Shown: in pieces, positions 1 through 11,017 of the stretch
Layout of the letters: every line of letters begins with the position of its first letter
How positions within the stretch are numbered: position 1 is the stretch's first letter
NCBI GenBank assembly: GCA_040360365.1
Contig: CP136412.1
Source: Arcanobacterium_A hippocoleae_A
GTDB taxonomy: Bacteria; Actinomycetota; Actinomycetes; Actinomycetales; Actinomycetaceae
Direction: 5' to 3' (one strand)
Length of the DNA stretch: 64,000 nt
The notes under the pieces: generated by a model
The model's database searches: none
What the model was told of the DNA's origin: nothing
Seen by the model: only the letters and a program-made list of their open reading frames with translations
Program-made: the position numbers and the translations under genes

Positions 1-780
1 ACACGGCCCAGCCAGAATTATTGCAATGTGCAATCAGAAAGGCGGGGTTGGGAAAACTACTACCTCGATTAATTTAGCTGCATCTCTTGCCGGATACGGG
101 CGGAGAGTGCTGTTAGTTGATTTTGATCCGCAGGGAGCCGCATCCGCTGGTCTCGGTATAAATGCGATGGCGCTTGAGCGCACAATTTATAATGAGCTGA
201 TTGCTGCCAAGCCGGATGTGCGCGAAGTGATTGTGCAAACCAGCGTCGAAAATCTTGATTTGCTGCCGGCAAATATTGAGCTTTCTGCCGCAGAAATTCA
301 GTTGATTAACGAAGTTGCGCGGGAGCAATCACTGACGCGGGTATTACGTCCGGTACTGAATGATTATGATGTCATCATCGTTGACTGTCAGCCGTCGCTG
401 GGATTACTGACAGTAAATGCATTAACTGCAGCTCACGGTGTGATTATTCCGCTTGAAGCAGAGTTTTTGCGATGCGCGGCGTCGCGCTGCTTGTTGATCA
501 GATTGAACGGGTGCAAGATCGTTTGAATCCGGGTCTCCAAATTGACGGAGTTCTGCTCACGATGGTAGACACACGCACAATTCATGCACGCGAAGTCATC
601 CAGCTCGTGCAGCAGCGTTTTGGCGATAAAGTTTTTGATACCCAAATTACGCGTACTGTAAAATTCCCTGATGCCACAATTGCAGCGGTGCCGATAACTG
701 TTTATGCGCCAAACCATGCCGGAGCCCGCGCATATAAACGGCTTGCACGGGAACTAATTGCCCGCGGAGCTTCTGCCTAA
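1..780 (+). CDS. parA: ParA-family chromosome partitioning ATPase (5' partial, one frameshift)
   Basis: Deviant Walker A ATPase that moves or positions chromosomal DNA, and the usual gene upstream of scpA in actinobacteria. The reading frame is open from the first bases of the window (residues HGPARIIAMCNQKGGVGKTT), so the true start lies before base 1. The Walker A motif KGGVGKTT and the DFDPQGAAS box are visible. The frame breaks near 460-470 at a run of five T: one more T restores EFFAMRGVALLVDQIE and the frame then runs to the stop at 780. I read this as a missing base, not a dead gene. Family assignment is firm; whether this ParA serves the origin or another cargo cannot be told here. 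Confidence 0.9.
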
Positions 781-910
781 GGCGGCATAATTTCAAATTT
801 CGGATAACCGCGATGAGATTTATGACAAACAGGGGAAATCTTCGAAAATAGCTGCAGTATTATATTTAGACTGTTCAATAAAAAAGTACTAACTGGGAAG
901 TTATTAAACT

Positions 911-1785
911 ATGGCACAGCTTGGAAAAGAAAAACGAAAACAAGTGACGCAAGGTCAGGAACAAAACAACCAAACTGACCTTTTCACACGTGAAAGTGAA
1001 GATTTCGCTGTTAAGCTTGACGTATTTTCCGGACCTTTTGAAGTGCTGCTTTCGCTGATTGCCAAAAAGAAACTTGATGTTACTGAAATTGCTTTGGCGC
1101 AAGTAACAGACGAGTTTTTAACTTTCGTGAAGACGCAAGAAAACTTAAATCTTTCACAAGCCTCACAGTTTTTGGTAGTTGCAGCAACATTGCTTGATTT
1201 GAAAGCGGCACGGCTTCTCCCGCACGATATCGAAGATGAAGAAATTATCGAACTGCTTGAAGCACGGGATTTACTTTTTGCAAAACTGCTGCAATATCGG
1301 GCTTTTAAGGAGGTAGCTGCAGATTTTACAGCTCGTCTTGCGATGCAGAGTTTATCCGCCGCCCGGGATGTGCCGCTGGAACCGCACTTTAAAGCTGCAC
1401 TGCCGGAATTAAAAATCAACTTTGATTCAGAATATTTAGCACAGCTTGCCGCCGCAGTTTTTTCACGAAAACCTGATAAAGTTCGCTTTGAGCACCTTCA
1501 TGATCCGCTTGTTCCGGTAGCGAGTCAAGTTACTTATATTCGTCAACGGCTTTCACCCGGAGAACGGCTCTCTTTTGAACAGCTTTGCGCAAATGCGCGG
1601 AATATCCCAACGGTAGTGTCGCGTTTTTTAGCGATTCTTGAGCTTTTACGAAACGGAGAAATAACTATCGAACAAGAATCTCCGCTTGCACCGCTCTATG
1701 TGCTCCGGAAGAAGTTCAGTTTCCAAAAATTGAACCGAGTATTGATATTTCCGAACGAAACGAATTGGGGAATCCAAATGAATGA
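911..1785 (+). CDS. scpA: Segregation and condensation protein A (one frameshift)
   Basis: Kleisin subunit of the SMC-ScpAB complex that compacts and segregates the chromosome. The N-terminal core has VFSGPFEVLLSLIAKKKLDV, the classic ScpA signature, and the C-terminal winged-helix part ends near EITIEQESPLAP. As printed, the frame runs on into ScpB. In the +2 frame just after that point the reading PEEVQFPKIEPSIDISERNE is followed by TGA at 1783-1785, overlapping the ScpB ATG by 8 bases. One base is therefore missing near 1705, and the corrected protein is about 291 residues. A fused ScpA-ScpB is the alternative but less likely. Confidence 0.88.
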
Positions 1786-2356
1786 AACTCCGGAAATTGC
1801 AGCCGGATTCGTGAAAGGCGCGCTTGAAGCAATTTTGATGGTCGTCTCTGAGCCGGTTCCGGTTGGAAAACTCGCGAAAGCATTAAATCTGACAGCGGGA
1901 ACCGTCGATCAAATTTTGCGTGAACTGGCAGCAGAATACGCTAACGGTGCGCATCCGCGCGGTTTCCAATTGCGTGAAATCGCAAACGGCTGGCGGTTTT
2001 ATTCGCATCCGCATTACGCCGATATTGTTTCCGGATTTGTAACGGCCGGCCAGCAAAACAAGCTTTCCGTGCAAGCCCTTGAAACCCTTGCCGTAATTGC
2101 CTATCGTCAGCCGGTGACGCGGGCGCAAATTTCAGCTATTCGCGGCGTGGATGTAGACGGCGTGGTACGCACACTCCAGATTCGCGGCCTGATTGAGCAA
2201 ATCGGTACCGCACAAAGTAACGGAGCATCGCTGTACCAAACAACACCATATTTTTTAGAGCGAATGGGATTAAACTCACTTGATGAGCTGCCTAATCTCG
2301 CACCTTATTTACCGGATAACGATGTTCTCGAAGAAATAGAAAAGGAAATTAAATGA
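1778..2356 (+). CDS. scpB: Segregation and condensation protein B
   Basis: Winged-helix partner of ScpA in the SMC condensin-like complex. I chose the ATG at 1778 because it overlaps the corrected scpA stop and gives a 192-residue protein of normal size starting MNETPEIAAGFVKGALEAIL. Typical ScpB features are ALETLAVIAYRQPVTRAQI and IRGVDVDGVVRTL. The stop overlaps the start of rluB (ATGA), so the two genes are probably translationally coupled. Confidence 0.92.
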   Translation: MNETPEIAAGFVKGALEAILMVVSEPVPVGKLAKALNLTAGTVDQILRELAAEYANGAHPRGFQLREIANGWRFYSHPHYADIVSGFVTAGQQNKLSVQALETLAVIAYRQPVTRAQISAIRGVDVDGVVRTLQIRGLIEQIGTAQSNGASLYQTTPYFLERMGLNSLDELPNLAPYLPDNDVLEEIEKEIK

Positions 2357-3106
2357 GCCGAGCAGTACAAGATATTCATGTCCGCGACGGCGAGCGGCTG
2401 CAAAAGTCCTCGCACATGCAGGAGTAGGTTCACGGCGCGCATGTGAAGATTTGATTGAATCTGGACGTGTAAGTGTAAATGGCGTTATTGTTACCCAGCT
2501 AGGTATTCGGATTAATCCGGAAACAGCAGTAATTCATGTCGACGGCAAACGGGTGCAGCAAGATGAAAGTAAAGTGACGATTGCGCTTTACAAGCCGCCG
2601 GGGGTAGTCTCAACAATGCAAGATGATCAAGGCCGGAAAACCCTCCAAGATTTGATTACTGACCGGACAGAACGGCTCTTCCACGTCGGGCGTCTTGATG
2701 TGCAGACTGAAGGTTTGATTTTACTTTCGAACGACGGAGAACTCACACATCGTCTCACGCATCCTTCATACGAGGTCCCAAAACTTATATTGCCCGCGTT
2801 GAAGGCAGTGTAACCCGCGGTTTAGGGAAAGTACTTGAAAAAGGAATCACGCTTGATGACGGAAAAATTAATGTGGATAAGTTTGTTTTGCGTGAAGCTG
2901 CTCGGAAAAACTCAATTATTGAAGTAACATTGCATTCGGGGCGGAATCGAATCGTGCGGCGAATGATGGAAGAAGTTGGACATCCAGTGATGGAACTGGT
3001 GCGGACGCGCTTTGGTAACATTACCGTCGGACATTTAAAGCCGGGGCAGAGCCGGATAATTGCTGGTTCTGAACTCGGTGCGCTGATGCACCTAGTAGAT
3101 TTGTAA
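2353..3106 (+). CDS. rluB: 23S rRNA pseudouridine synthase, RluB/RsuA family (two frameshifts)
   Basis: Modifies uridine in ribosomal RNA. An S4 RNA-binding domain at the N terminus (ERLQKVLAHAGVGSRRACED after correction) precedes the catalytic domain with GRLDVQTEGLILLSNDGELT, which carries the catalytic aspartate. Start ATG 2353 overlaps the scpB stop. Two single-base losses in A runs interrupt the frame, near 2402 (caaaagtcc) and near 2782 (ccaaaactt). Corrected length is about 251 residues, normal for the family. The C-terminal part SGRNRIVRRMMEEVGHPV is also typical. Confidence 0.9.
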
Positions 3107-3129
3107 GCAATATTCAGGAAGCTGAGAAT

Positions 3130-4227
3130 ATGTCGATTCCTTCGCTCTTGCTCACACCCTCGCCGGTATTAGTAATCGGCACTGGCTTGCTTGGCACATC
3201 GATTGCTTTACGCCTGCGTCAAGGCGGAATTCAGGTTTATCTCGCTGACTCTTCACCGGTTGCTGCGCGCTTAGCGCAGGATTTAGGGGCAGGGAGAGCA
3301 GAGCCGGTAGCGAATCCGCGGCTCGTGGTGGTAGCAGTTCCGCCAGATGTTACTGCAGCTGTAGTTGCTGATACGCTAGAGAAATACCCGGAAGCAGTTG
3401 TCACTGATGTATCTTCAGTGAAAGGAATTGTGCTCGATGTAATCGCAGACCATCCGGACGCAAAACGCTTTGTCGGATCGCACCCAATGGCTGGAAAAGA
3501 ACGAAGCGGGGCAGTAGCTGCGGATGCTGATTTATTCATGGGACGTCCGTGGGTAATTGTGCCGACGGAAAAATCGGGGCGCAGTGCGCTGCGGATGATT
3601 CAAAATTTGGCTGTCGATATGGGCGGGGCAGTAATCAATATGAGCGCGGTTGAACATGATCATGCAGTATCGGTGGTTTCGCATTTGCCGCAGATTATGG
3701 CTTCCCTGGTGGCAAGCCAACTTCGGGAAGAAACTGCAGATTCTTTAAGCCTTTCCGGGCAAGGTTTGCGCGATGTGACACGAATTGCAAAATCTGATCC
3801 GCTGCTGTGGACTTCGATTATCAGTGCAAATCGGAAAGAGATTGCGCAGGCATTGAAGAATGTGCAAGACGAACTGCAGGAGCTGATTAATGCTGTTGAA
3901 AGCGGCGGAGCATTAAACCAAATTTCGCGCGTAATCGCACAGGGGAACGATGGAGTATTACGAATTCCAGGAAAACACGGCGGGGCGCCGGCGCGGTATA
4001 ACGAGGTTACCATCCTGATTCCCGACCAGCCGGGTGAAATGGGCCGGCTTTTTGCGGAAATCGGTCAGATCGGGGTAAATATCGAAGACTTTTCACTTGA
4101 GCATTCCGTCGGGCAACCGGTTGGCCGCGCAGTGATTTCAGTTATTCCAGCGCACACGCGGGAACTTGAACTCGGCCTTACCGCCCGCGGATGGCAAATT
4201 ATTTCGGCAGGAGAAACCCAAAAATGA
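3130..4227 (+). CDS. tyrA: Prephenate dehydrogenase
   Basis: NAD(P)-dependent oxidation and decarboxylation of prephenate to 4-hydroxyphenylpyruvate in tyrosine synthesis. The N terminus shows a Rossmann motif (VIGTGLLGTSIALRLRQGG); SHPMAGKERSG is the conserved substrate-pocket segment. From about residue 295 there is an ACT-like regulatory domain (VTILIPDQPGEMGRLFAEIG), suggesting feedback control by an aromatic amino acid. It is 365 residues and intact. The gene follows rluB by 23 bases and its stop overlaps the cmk start. Confidence 0.93.
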   Translation: MSIPSLLLTPSPVLVIGTGLLGTSIALRLRQGGIQVYLADSSPVAARLAQDLGAGRAEPVANPRLVVVAVPPDVTAAVVADTLEKYPEAVVTDVSSVKGIVLDVIADHPDAKRFVGSHPMAGKERSGAVAADADLFMGRPWVIVPTEKSGRSALRMIQNLAVDMGGAVINMSAVEHDHAVSVVSHLPQIMASLVASQLREETADSLSLSGQGLRDVTRIAKSDPLLWTSIISANRKEIAQALKNVQDELQELINAVESGGALNQISRVIAQGNDGVLRIPGKHGGAPARYNEVTILIPDQPGEMGRLFAEIGQIGVNIEDFSLEHSVGQPVGRAVISVIPAHTRELELGLTARGWQIISAGETQK

Positions 4228-4922
4228 GTATTGTAATTGCAATTGACGGTCCATCCGGATCAGGAAAATCTACTGTGGCGCGGCGTGTTGCCGAACAGCT
4301 TGGTTTGAGTTACCTCGATACCGGAGCGATGTACCGTGCTGCTGCTTGGTGGGCACTGCACTGCAAGCTAGATTTAGCTGACCAAAATGCCATTGCGGCA
4401 GCAGTGAAAAATATGCCCTTAACAGTGCAGCTTGATCCGGCAAATCAGCGGTTCACGTGCGGAGGTGTTGATATTACAGCCGAAATTCGCACTTCGCAGC
4501 TTTCAAAAGTGGTTTCGAAAGTGGCAGTAAATCTTGCTGTGCGTGCTGAAATGAAACGTTTACAGCGGGAGATTATCGCAGCTGAATGCGGCACAGGCGG
4601 ACGCTTGGGAGGAGCCGGTATTGTGGCAGAAGGTCGGGATATTACTACCGTCGTCGCTCCAGATGCTGATGTCCGAATATTGCTTACGGCTTCTGAAGAA
4701 GCACGCTTGGCCCGCCGGGCAAAAGAAGTGCGCGGAAGTGCGGATGCGGACGCGATTGCAGCAACACGCGACGAAGTGCTGCGCCGTGACCGTGACGATT
4801 CCACGGTTTCAGATTTTCTGACCGCCCAAGATGGCGTGACCACGATTGATTCTTCGCACCTGAGTATTGAACAGGTGGTTGCTGCGGTGATTGAATTAGT
4901 AAAGGAAAGGCAAAATGGCTGA
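4224..4922 (+). CDS. cmk: Cytidylate kinase
   Basis: Phosphorylates CMP and dCMP for nucleotide synthesis. I chose ATG 4224 because it overlaps the tyrA stop, is preceded by an aggag-like ribosome site, and begins MSIVIAIDGPSGSGKSTVAR with the P-loop at the right distance. GLSYLDTGAMYRAAAW and EGRDITTVVAPDADVRILL are typical Cmk motifs. It is 232 residues and intact. The stop overlaps the der start by 8 bases, the common actinobacterial cmk-der pair. Confidence 0.94.
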   Translation: MSIVIAIDGPSGSGKSTVARRVAEQLGLSYLDTGAMYRAAAWWALHCKLDLADQNAIAAAVKNMPLTVQLDPANQRFTCGGVDITAEIRTSQLSKVVSKVAVNLAVRAEMKRLQREIIAAECGTGGRLGGAGIVAEGRDITTVVAPDADVRILLTASEEARLARRAKEVRGSADADAIAATRDEVLRRDRDDSTVSDFLTAQDGVTTIDSSHLSIEQVVAAVIELVKERQNG

Positions 4923-6440
4923 AATGCGGAATAATGATTTTTCTGATGATAGTGCAATACACGAAAGTGAAACTGGCTCGCTGCAGAACACGGAAAATCC
5001 TGATGATGAATTGACGCAAGCACAAATGCTGAAGTCTTTTCTTGCCGATTATGATCTTGAAGAAGAAGATTTTTCGTATTTGGATGAAGATTTCGATTTC
5101 GTTTCGCAAGATATTGCTGCCGGGCTGCCGGTGCTTGCAATCGTTGGCCGGCCGAATGTTGGAAAATCAACGCTGGTAAATCGGATTGTGGGCAAACGTG
5201 TGGCGGTAGTGCAGGATGAGCCGGGAGTGACTCGTGATCGTGTCCGCTATGACGCCTCGTGGGCCGGGCGTGATTTTACGGTTGTTGACACCGGAGGCTG
5301 GGAATTTGATGCTGCAGGCATTGACCGTTCTGTCGCTGAACAATCTGAGTTTGCAATAAATCAAGCTGACGCAGTAATGCTCGTAGTTGATGCGCTTGTG
5401 GGGGCGACACAGACGGACGAAGAAATTGTGCGGCTGCTGCGCAAATCTGGAAAGCCGGTAGTTTTGGCTGCCAATAAGGTTGATTCAGCGCAATCTGAAG
5501 CTGACGCAGCTTATCTTTGGTCGCTTGGTTTGGGCGAGCCTTATCCGGTTTCAGCACTGCATGGACGCGGTACAGGAGATCTGCTTGATGCAGCAATGGC
5601 GGTTTTGCCGGAGATTTCTGCTTTCGCGGATGTGCGTCCGAAAGGCGGACCGCGCCGAGTGGCGCTTGTTGGGCGGCCTAATGTGGGGAAGTCTTCGCTG
5701 CTGAATCAGTTAGCCGGGGAAAATCGGGTAGTTGTTGATCCGCTTGCAGGCACCACCCGCGATCCAGTCGACGAGTTCCTGGAGTTGGATGGGAAAATTT
5801 GGAATTTTGTTGACACAGCGGGTGTTCGCCGTCGGGTACATCTAACTCACGGTGCAGATTATTATGCATCGCTGCGCACCCAGAATACGATTGAAAAGGC
5901 AGAACTTGGACTGGTACTGATTGATGCTTCACTTCCGCTTACTGAGCAAGATATTCGTGTGATGCAGCAGGTAATTGATGCGGGCAGAGCAATGGTTGTA
6001 ATTTGTAATAAATGGGACCTAGTTGCAGAAGAACGCCGGATTGAACTCGACCGTGAGCTCGAACGTGAACTGGTGCAGATGCCGTGGGCGGAACGTGTGA
6101 ACCTTTCAGCACTTACTGGGTGGCATACGAACCGGCTTACCCGTGCAATGGAAACAGCTTTGGCTTCATGGGATCAGCGGATTCCGACTGGCAAACTGAA
6201 TGCTTATCTGGGGAGGTAGTTGCTGCGAACCCGCATCCGGTACGTTCAGGGAAACAGCCGCGGATTTTGTTCGCAAGTCAAGTTGCGAATCAGCCGCCCA
6301 AATTTGTGCTATTTACGTCAGGATTCCTTGATCACGGGTACCGGCGTTTTATTGAACGGAAGTTACGGGAAAAGTTTGGATTTGGCGGTTCTCCGATTCA
6401 AATTTCGATGCGGGTGCGCGAACGCAAACAGCGGAAATAG
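4915..6440 (+). CDS. der: Double-GTPase ribosome assembly factor Der/EngA (one frameshift)
   Basis: GTPase needed for 50S ribosome maturation. An acidic N-terminal extension of about 65 residues, usual in actinobacteria, precedes G domain 1 (VGRPNVGKSTLVNR, DTGGW) and G domain 2 (VGRPNVGKSSLLNQ, DTAGV, NKWD). The frame appears to stop at 6219, but this falls at a run of four G. One more G restores LNAYLGEVVAANPHP and then the C-terminal KH-like domain to QISMRVRERKQRK and a stop at 6440. Corrected length is about 508 residues. Confidence 0.93.
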
Positions 6441-6454
6441 TTGGCGGCTGCCGT

Positions 6455-6600
6455 GATACAAAACGCCGCTTTCCGCCCGAACAACTACCAGTTTCATTGC
6501 GTTAACATAAGCAATCAGTCTGCAGTACCGTACAACTGATAGTGAGGACTCGTTCTCGTTACGTAACTGGCGGCGCTCAGCCGCTGCCCGCGCGCACGCC
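6455..6600. repeat. Intergenic relic sharing two blocks with the 51.7-51.9 kb region
   Basis: Between der and the tRNA, a block at about 6462-6500 resembles one at about 51743-51783 (shared cores such as cgctttccgcccga and a following ttcattgc). On the minus strand both can be read as the start of a small peptide with RAESGV near the N terminus. Farther on, tacgtaactggcggc at 6560-6574 is a copy of a motif seen twice at 60.4 kb and, in variant form, twice at 51.86-51.91 kb. I see no gene in the rest of 6441-6734. The family may be an old insertion sequence end or a dispersed non-coding repeat. Confidence 0.4.
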
Positions 6601-6734
6601 GAAAACCCAGAAATCGTCCTGAAATGGGAATAGCGCGAAAATTTTAGGTAGGTGGGGAGTAATGGGGGGGAGTTAGGCGATTTTGCTTTTTAGCTTCACG
6701 CTACTATTCCGCATGATTTCGCCATTTTATACCG

Positions 6735-6808
<74 letters not shown>

Positions 6809-6982
6809 TGATACGCCAGCCGTCGGAATCTGAAAACAAGACTGCGATTTGTGAGCTTACGATATTCGCAATGTATCAAATACTGAAAACCGCTTCGACT
6901 TTTGTAACATCTTGATAATAGCCAATCCCGACTGGAAATTTCAATTTTCGTAAAGACCGGTGTTACTGCCTAGAATGGATAT

Positions 6983-9531
6983 ATGTCTGAAAATCTCACG
7001 CGCGAAATTGCTGAATATCGCAGTAAACTACTAAAAATTGACGAATACAAGATTGAACTTGATGTTAGTGAAGCCAAAATGGCTGCGCCAAATTTTGCTG
7101 TGAGTTCCACAATTGTTTTTGATCTGCTGAATCGGGGAACTTTCATATTGATTTTATTGGGCAGAGTGTCCAGGCAGTTTATGTAGACGAAGAGGATATT
7201 CCGTTTGAATACGATGGTGCACGGATTACCTTTTCCCAGCTTGAACCGGGAAAACATGAAATCGGAATTGAAGCAACAGGGATTTACTCAACTTCCGGTG
7301 AAGGATTGCATCGTTTTCGCGACCCGCTTGACGGCGAAACGTATCTCTACACCCAATTTGAGCCAGCGGACGCGCGCAGAGTGTTTCCGAACTTTGAACA
7401 GCCTGATTTAAAAGCAAAGTTTTCAATTGCGATTACTGCTCCGAAAACGTGGACGATTCTTTCGAATGGTTGCGAGATTCACACCCAGCCGGCTGGGGAT
7501 AATTCGCAAGGCGGGGCTTGCAAACGGGTAATTTTTGCTACGACGAAACCGATGTCTACCTACCTTACTGCCTTTATCGGCGGACCGTATCGAAAATTTT
7601 CGGACGTATTCGATGGTCCGGATGGAAAAATTCAGCTTGGATACTATTGCCGCGAAACTCTCGCACAATATTTTGATTTCACAGATATTAATGAGGTTAC
7701 GAAGCAAGGTTTAGCAACTTTCCCGAAAGCATTCGGCATGCCGTACCAATGGGGAAATATGATTCTGTTTTTGTACCAGAATATAATCTTGGTGCAATGG
7801 AGAATCCTGGTTGTGTAACTTTCAACGAAAATGCTTATATCCATCGTGGTCATACAACTCGTTCACAAGCTGCAGGGCGTGGAAACACAATTCTTCACGA
7901 AATGTCGCATATGTGGTTTGGGGATCTCGTTACCCCGAAATGGTGGAATGACCTTTGGCTGAAGGAATCTTTTGCAGAATTTATGGGAGCATGGGGGCTG
8001 GTCGAAAGTACTAAATATAAAGAAGCATGGCAGAATTTTGCCGGAGCACGGCTTTCCTGGGCATTAGCAAATGATCAATATCCGACCACACATCCAGTTA
8101 TTGCTGAGGTTCCAGATTTGGAAGCTGCGGATCAGGTATTCGACGGAATTACTTACGCTAAAGGCGCCGCAGTATTACGTCAGCTTGTAGCTTGGGTCGG
8201 AGAAGAAGAGTTTTTTCCGGAGTGCGAAAGTATTTTGCAAAACATGCATTCTCGGCAGCGACTTTTGGGGACTTACTCGATGCGTTAACTGCAGCTTCCG
8301 GAAAAGATGTCCGCGCGTGGTCAAAACTTTGGTTTGAGACGGCTGGGGTTTCATTGGTAAGCGTTGAACGCAATGCGAGCGGCGTGGTGCTGCGGCAGAT
8401 AAGTTCGGCAGATACTTCCGTGCAAGAAGTCATCCGCCCGCATTTGTTAAAACTTTCTGCATGGAATATCGGCGCTGATGGAGTATTGGAACGCGCAGCA
8501 TCAGTTGACGTTGAACTGCTTGATGAGCTGAGAATTCCCTGGAGTGATCTCGGTGTACTGAATGGAAAACAGCCAGATGCAATTTTGCCGAACGACGGTG
8601 CGCTCTCATATTTGAAAATCGGTTTCGATAATGCTTCGCGGCACGCTTTTTGGCGCATGATGTTAATGATCCGCTTTCTCGTGCGGTAATAGTAAATGCA
8701 CTTTGGCAAGAAGTTCGTGACGCGCAGCTTCGGGTAGATGAGTATCTGCAGTATGTAATTCGCAATTCAAATCTTGACGATACTGCTCTGCTGACCCAAA
8801 TGCACAACACTGCAGTTCAAGCTGTAAAACAATACGTACCTTCGGCATATCGTGAAGCTCTTGCTTCAGTACTGATAAATGCGGGGATGGAAACAATTGC
8901 GAAATATTCCGAAGACGAAGATCGGGGGATGATTTGGCGGCATACTATTGCCGCAATTGCACCTTTCGCGCCGCAAGAAGTGCAGAAAATTCGGCAGTTG
9001 CTTTCTGAAACTGCAGATCAAGAGCTTCGTTGGGAGCTGCTTGGTGCAGTTGCTGCGCTAAATGCACTTTTCCCGGACGAGTTAACTGCGGAATTAGCGA
9101 AAACAAGTTCCGCTCAAGATCGGGTGGCACATTTGCGGGCGGTGTCAAGTATACCGGGAACCCAACATGAGACTCTTAGCGAGTTGCTTAACCCCGATGC
9201 CCGCTATTCGAATCTTGAAATTGGCGCACTTGCTGCTGGTTTTACAGCTGCGACTACTCCGGCGCAGGCACGGGCTGCTCTTCCGGACTTTTTTAATCGG
9301 ATTGATAGTATCTGGGCGGTACGTTCACAAGAAATTGCAGAGCGGATTATCTACGGGATTTTCCCGCGAACCGTAATTGCTTTGGAAAATCCGGATGCTG
9401 AACTTGACGTTCAGCGCAGTGCGCGGCTGTGGTTAGAACACGGAAAGCATGAACCGGCATTAATGAAAATCGTGAAGGATTGTCTTGACGATAGCTATCG
9501 CAGTGCTCGAGCGCAAATGTTTAATGCGTAA
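6983..9531 (+). CDS. pepN: Aminopeptidase N (four frameshifts)
   Basis: M1-family zinc aminopeptidase removing N-terminal residues from peptides in the cytosol. Substrate motif GAMENPGC and zinc site HEMSHMWFGDLVT with the downstream glutamate (LKESFAEFMG) are visible; the last third is the helical ERAP1-like domain. Five in-order reading segments join through four single-base losses, near 7125, 7770-7800, 8200-8280 and 8660. The corrected total is about 850 residues, the normal size of the actinobacterial enzyme. Start ATG 6983 opens MSENLTREIAEYRSKLL, which matches the family N terminus. Confidence 0.92.
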
Positions 9532-9648
9532 GCGTATTTCTTAGTGCGGCGGCAGGATAAAACATTCCTTTGTGAGTTTTAGTTAGAAACTGTCAAGCGT
9601 GAAGCGAATGCATTAAAGTAGGATTATCACAGATATAGGGAGCGAAAT

Positions 9649-10109
9649 ATGATGAATCAAGATTTTGATTTGAATCGTGATGAAACGGAACAAGATCCAT
9701 CGGCTACCTCACGTTTTTCAGCTATTACTCGGCCCCAGCCGGAGGCGCCAATTCATCTGCGCGGTATCGATGGCGACGATGTTGCTGCAATTGCAGCGCT
9801 TCCGGTTGGATCGGCTTTGCTGATTGTTAGATTTGGTCCAGGTGAAGGAGCGCGCTATCTTCTTAATTCGGATCAGGCATATGCAGGTCGTCATACTAAG
9901 TCTGATATATTTCTTGACGATGTGACCGTTTCGCGTAAGCATGCTGTTTTTGAGCGCCGCGAGGGTGAATTTTTGTAAAAGATTCCGGTTCTTTGAACGG
10001 TACGTATGTAAATGATGAATTAGTTGAAGAGGCGAAACTGAATAACCACGATGAAGTACGTATTGGGAAGTTTCGTTTTACTTTCTTTACGAGCGTGCAA
10101 GGAAAATAA
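9649..10109 (+). CDS. garA: FHA-domain protein, GarA/OdhI-like (one frameshift)
   Basis: Small forkhead-associated protein that, in related actinobacteria, binds and regulates 2-oxoglutarate metabolism enzymes under Ser/Thr kinase control. The FHA core is clear: YAGRHTKSDIFLDDVTVSRK, then, after adding one T at a five-T run near 9973, VKDSGSLNGTYVNDE. Corrected length is about 153 residues. I do not see the classic ETTS phosphorylation motif in the N-terminal tail, so the regulatory mode may differ. It is directly followed by ftsR, as in corynebacteria. Confidence 0.85.
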
Positions 10110-10111
10110 GA

Positions 10112-10863
10112 ATGGCTGCGCAAGGCAGAGCTGCCGAGCAATGGCATGCTGAGAGAATATCGTGGCCGCAGGAAGTTTCGCATGAGCCGAATTTGCGGAT
10201 TGGAGAAGTGATTACACTTCTGAATAAAGAGTTTCCGTTCCTGCAGGCTTCGAAGATTCGGTATTATGAGTCGCAAAATTTGATTTCAATATTTCGGACA
10301 GAATCAAATCAACGGCTTTTTCGCTTGCTGATGTTGAGCGGCTGCGGTTTATTCTGATTGAACAGCGTGACCGCTATGTTTCTCTGCCGCAGATTAAAGA
10401 ACAGCTGCGGCAGCTGGATTCTGGGCGGGTATCGGCTGAGCATCCGGGAAAAATGCGGGTTTTAAAAGACACAGAGCGCTTTACAATTCATTCTGATACC
10501 CGTTTGCAAAAGGATGAGCTTGCTACGCTCGCCGGAACTTCTCTGGAGCAAATTGAGGAGTTTACAAAGATTGGTTTAATTTGTGCAGATGCTCGCGGGC
10601 GGCTTACTTCGCAGGCGATTGATATTGTGCGTTACGCATTGCTTTTGGAAGATCTGGGATTCGATTTGCGGCAGCTGCGTGCAGTGCGAAATTCAGCACA
10701 TGCACATGCAGTGAATGCGGTGGGGATGCTTGGAATGGAAGGCCCGCGCGGTACCTCACGCGGTAAAGAACGCATGATTGCGCAAGCTGCGGAAATTGGT
10801 TCATTGCTAACGAATTTTTATCGTGCGCTGCTTGTTGAAAATATTGATATTGAGCTGCGTTAA
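10112..10863 (+). CDS. ftsR: MerR-family regulator, FtsR-like (one frameshift)
   Basis: DNA-binding regulator; the corynebacterial orthologue next to odhI activates ftsZ transcription. The N-terminal winged helix reads LRIGEVITLLNKEFPFLQAS followed by KIRYYESQNLI. A T is missing from a five-T run near 10318; restoring it gives FSLADVERLRFILIEQRDRY. The C-terminal part RLTSQAIDIVRYALLLEDLG is typical of the family. It starts two bases after the garA stop, so it is co-transcribed. Corrected length is about 250 residues. Confidence 0.85.
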
Positions 10864-11017
10864 GTGTTGCGGCAGCGGTAATTTTTGTTTTTCTTAAAGT
10901 TAAACTTTAGCTACGCCGATGCGACACGCCGATATAACTTTGAGCGATTTTGTTGTCATAACTCGTTTCAGGCAATAAGCTGAGAGTTAGGTATTTTTAG
11001 GTTTAAAGGAGACTCTC

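Noticed and set aside
911..2356. Natural ScpA-ScpB fusion protein
   Set aside because: A clear ScpA C terminus with its own stop appears in another frame just before the ScpB ATG, so one missing base explains it.
6983..9531. pepN as a decayed pseudogene
   Set aside because: All five segments are well conserved, in order, and join by adding one base each; the same pattern hits essential genes.
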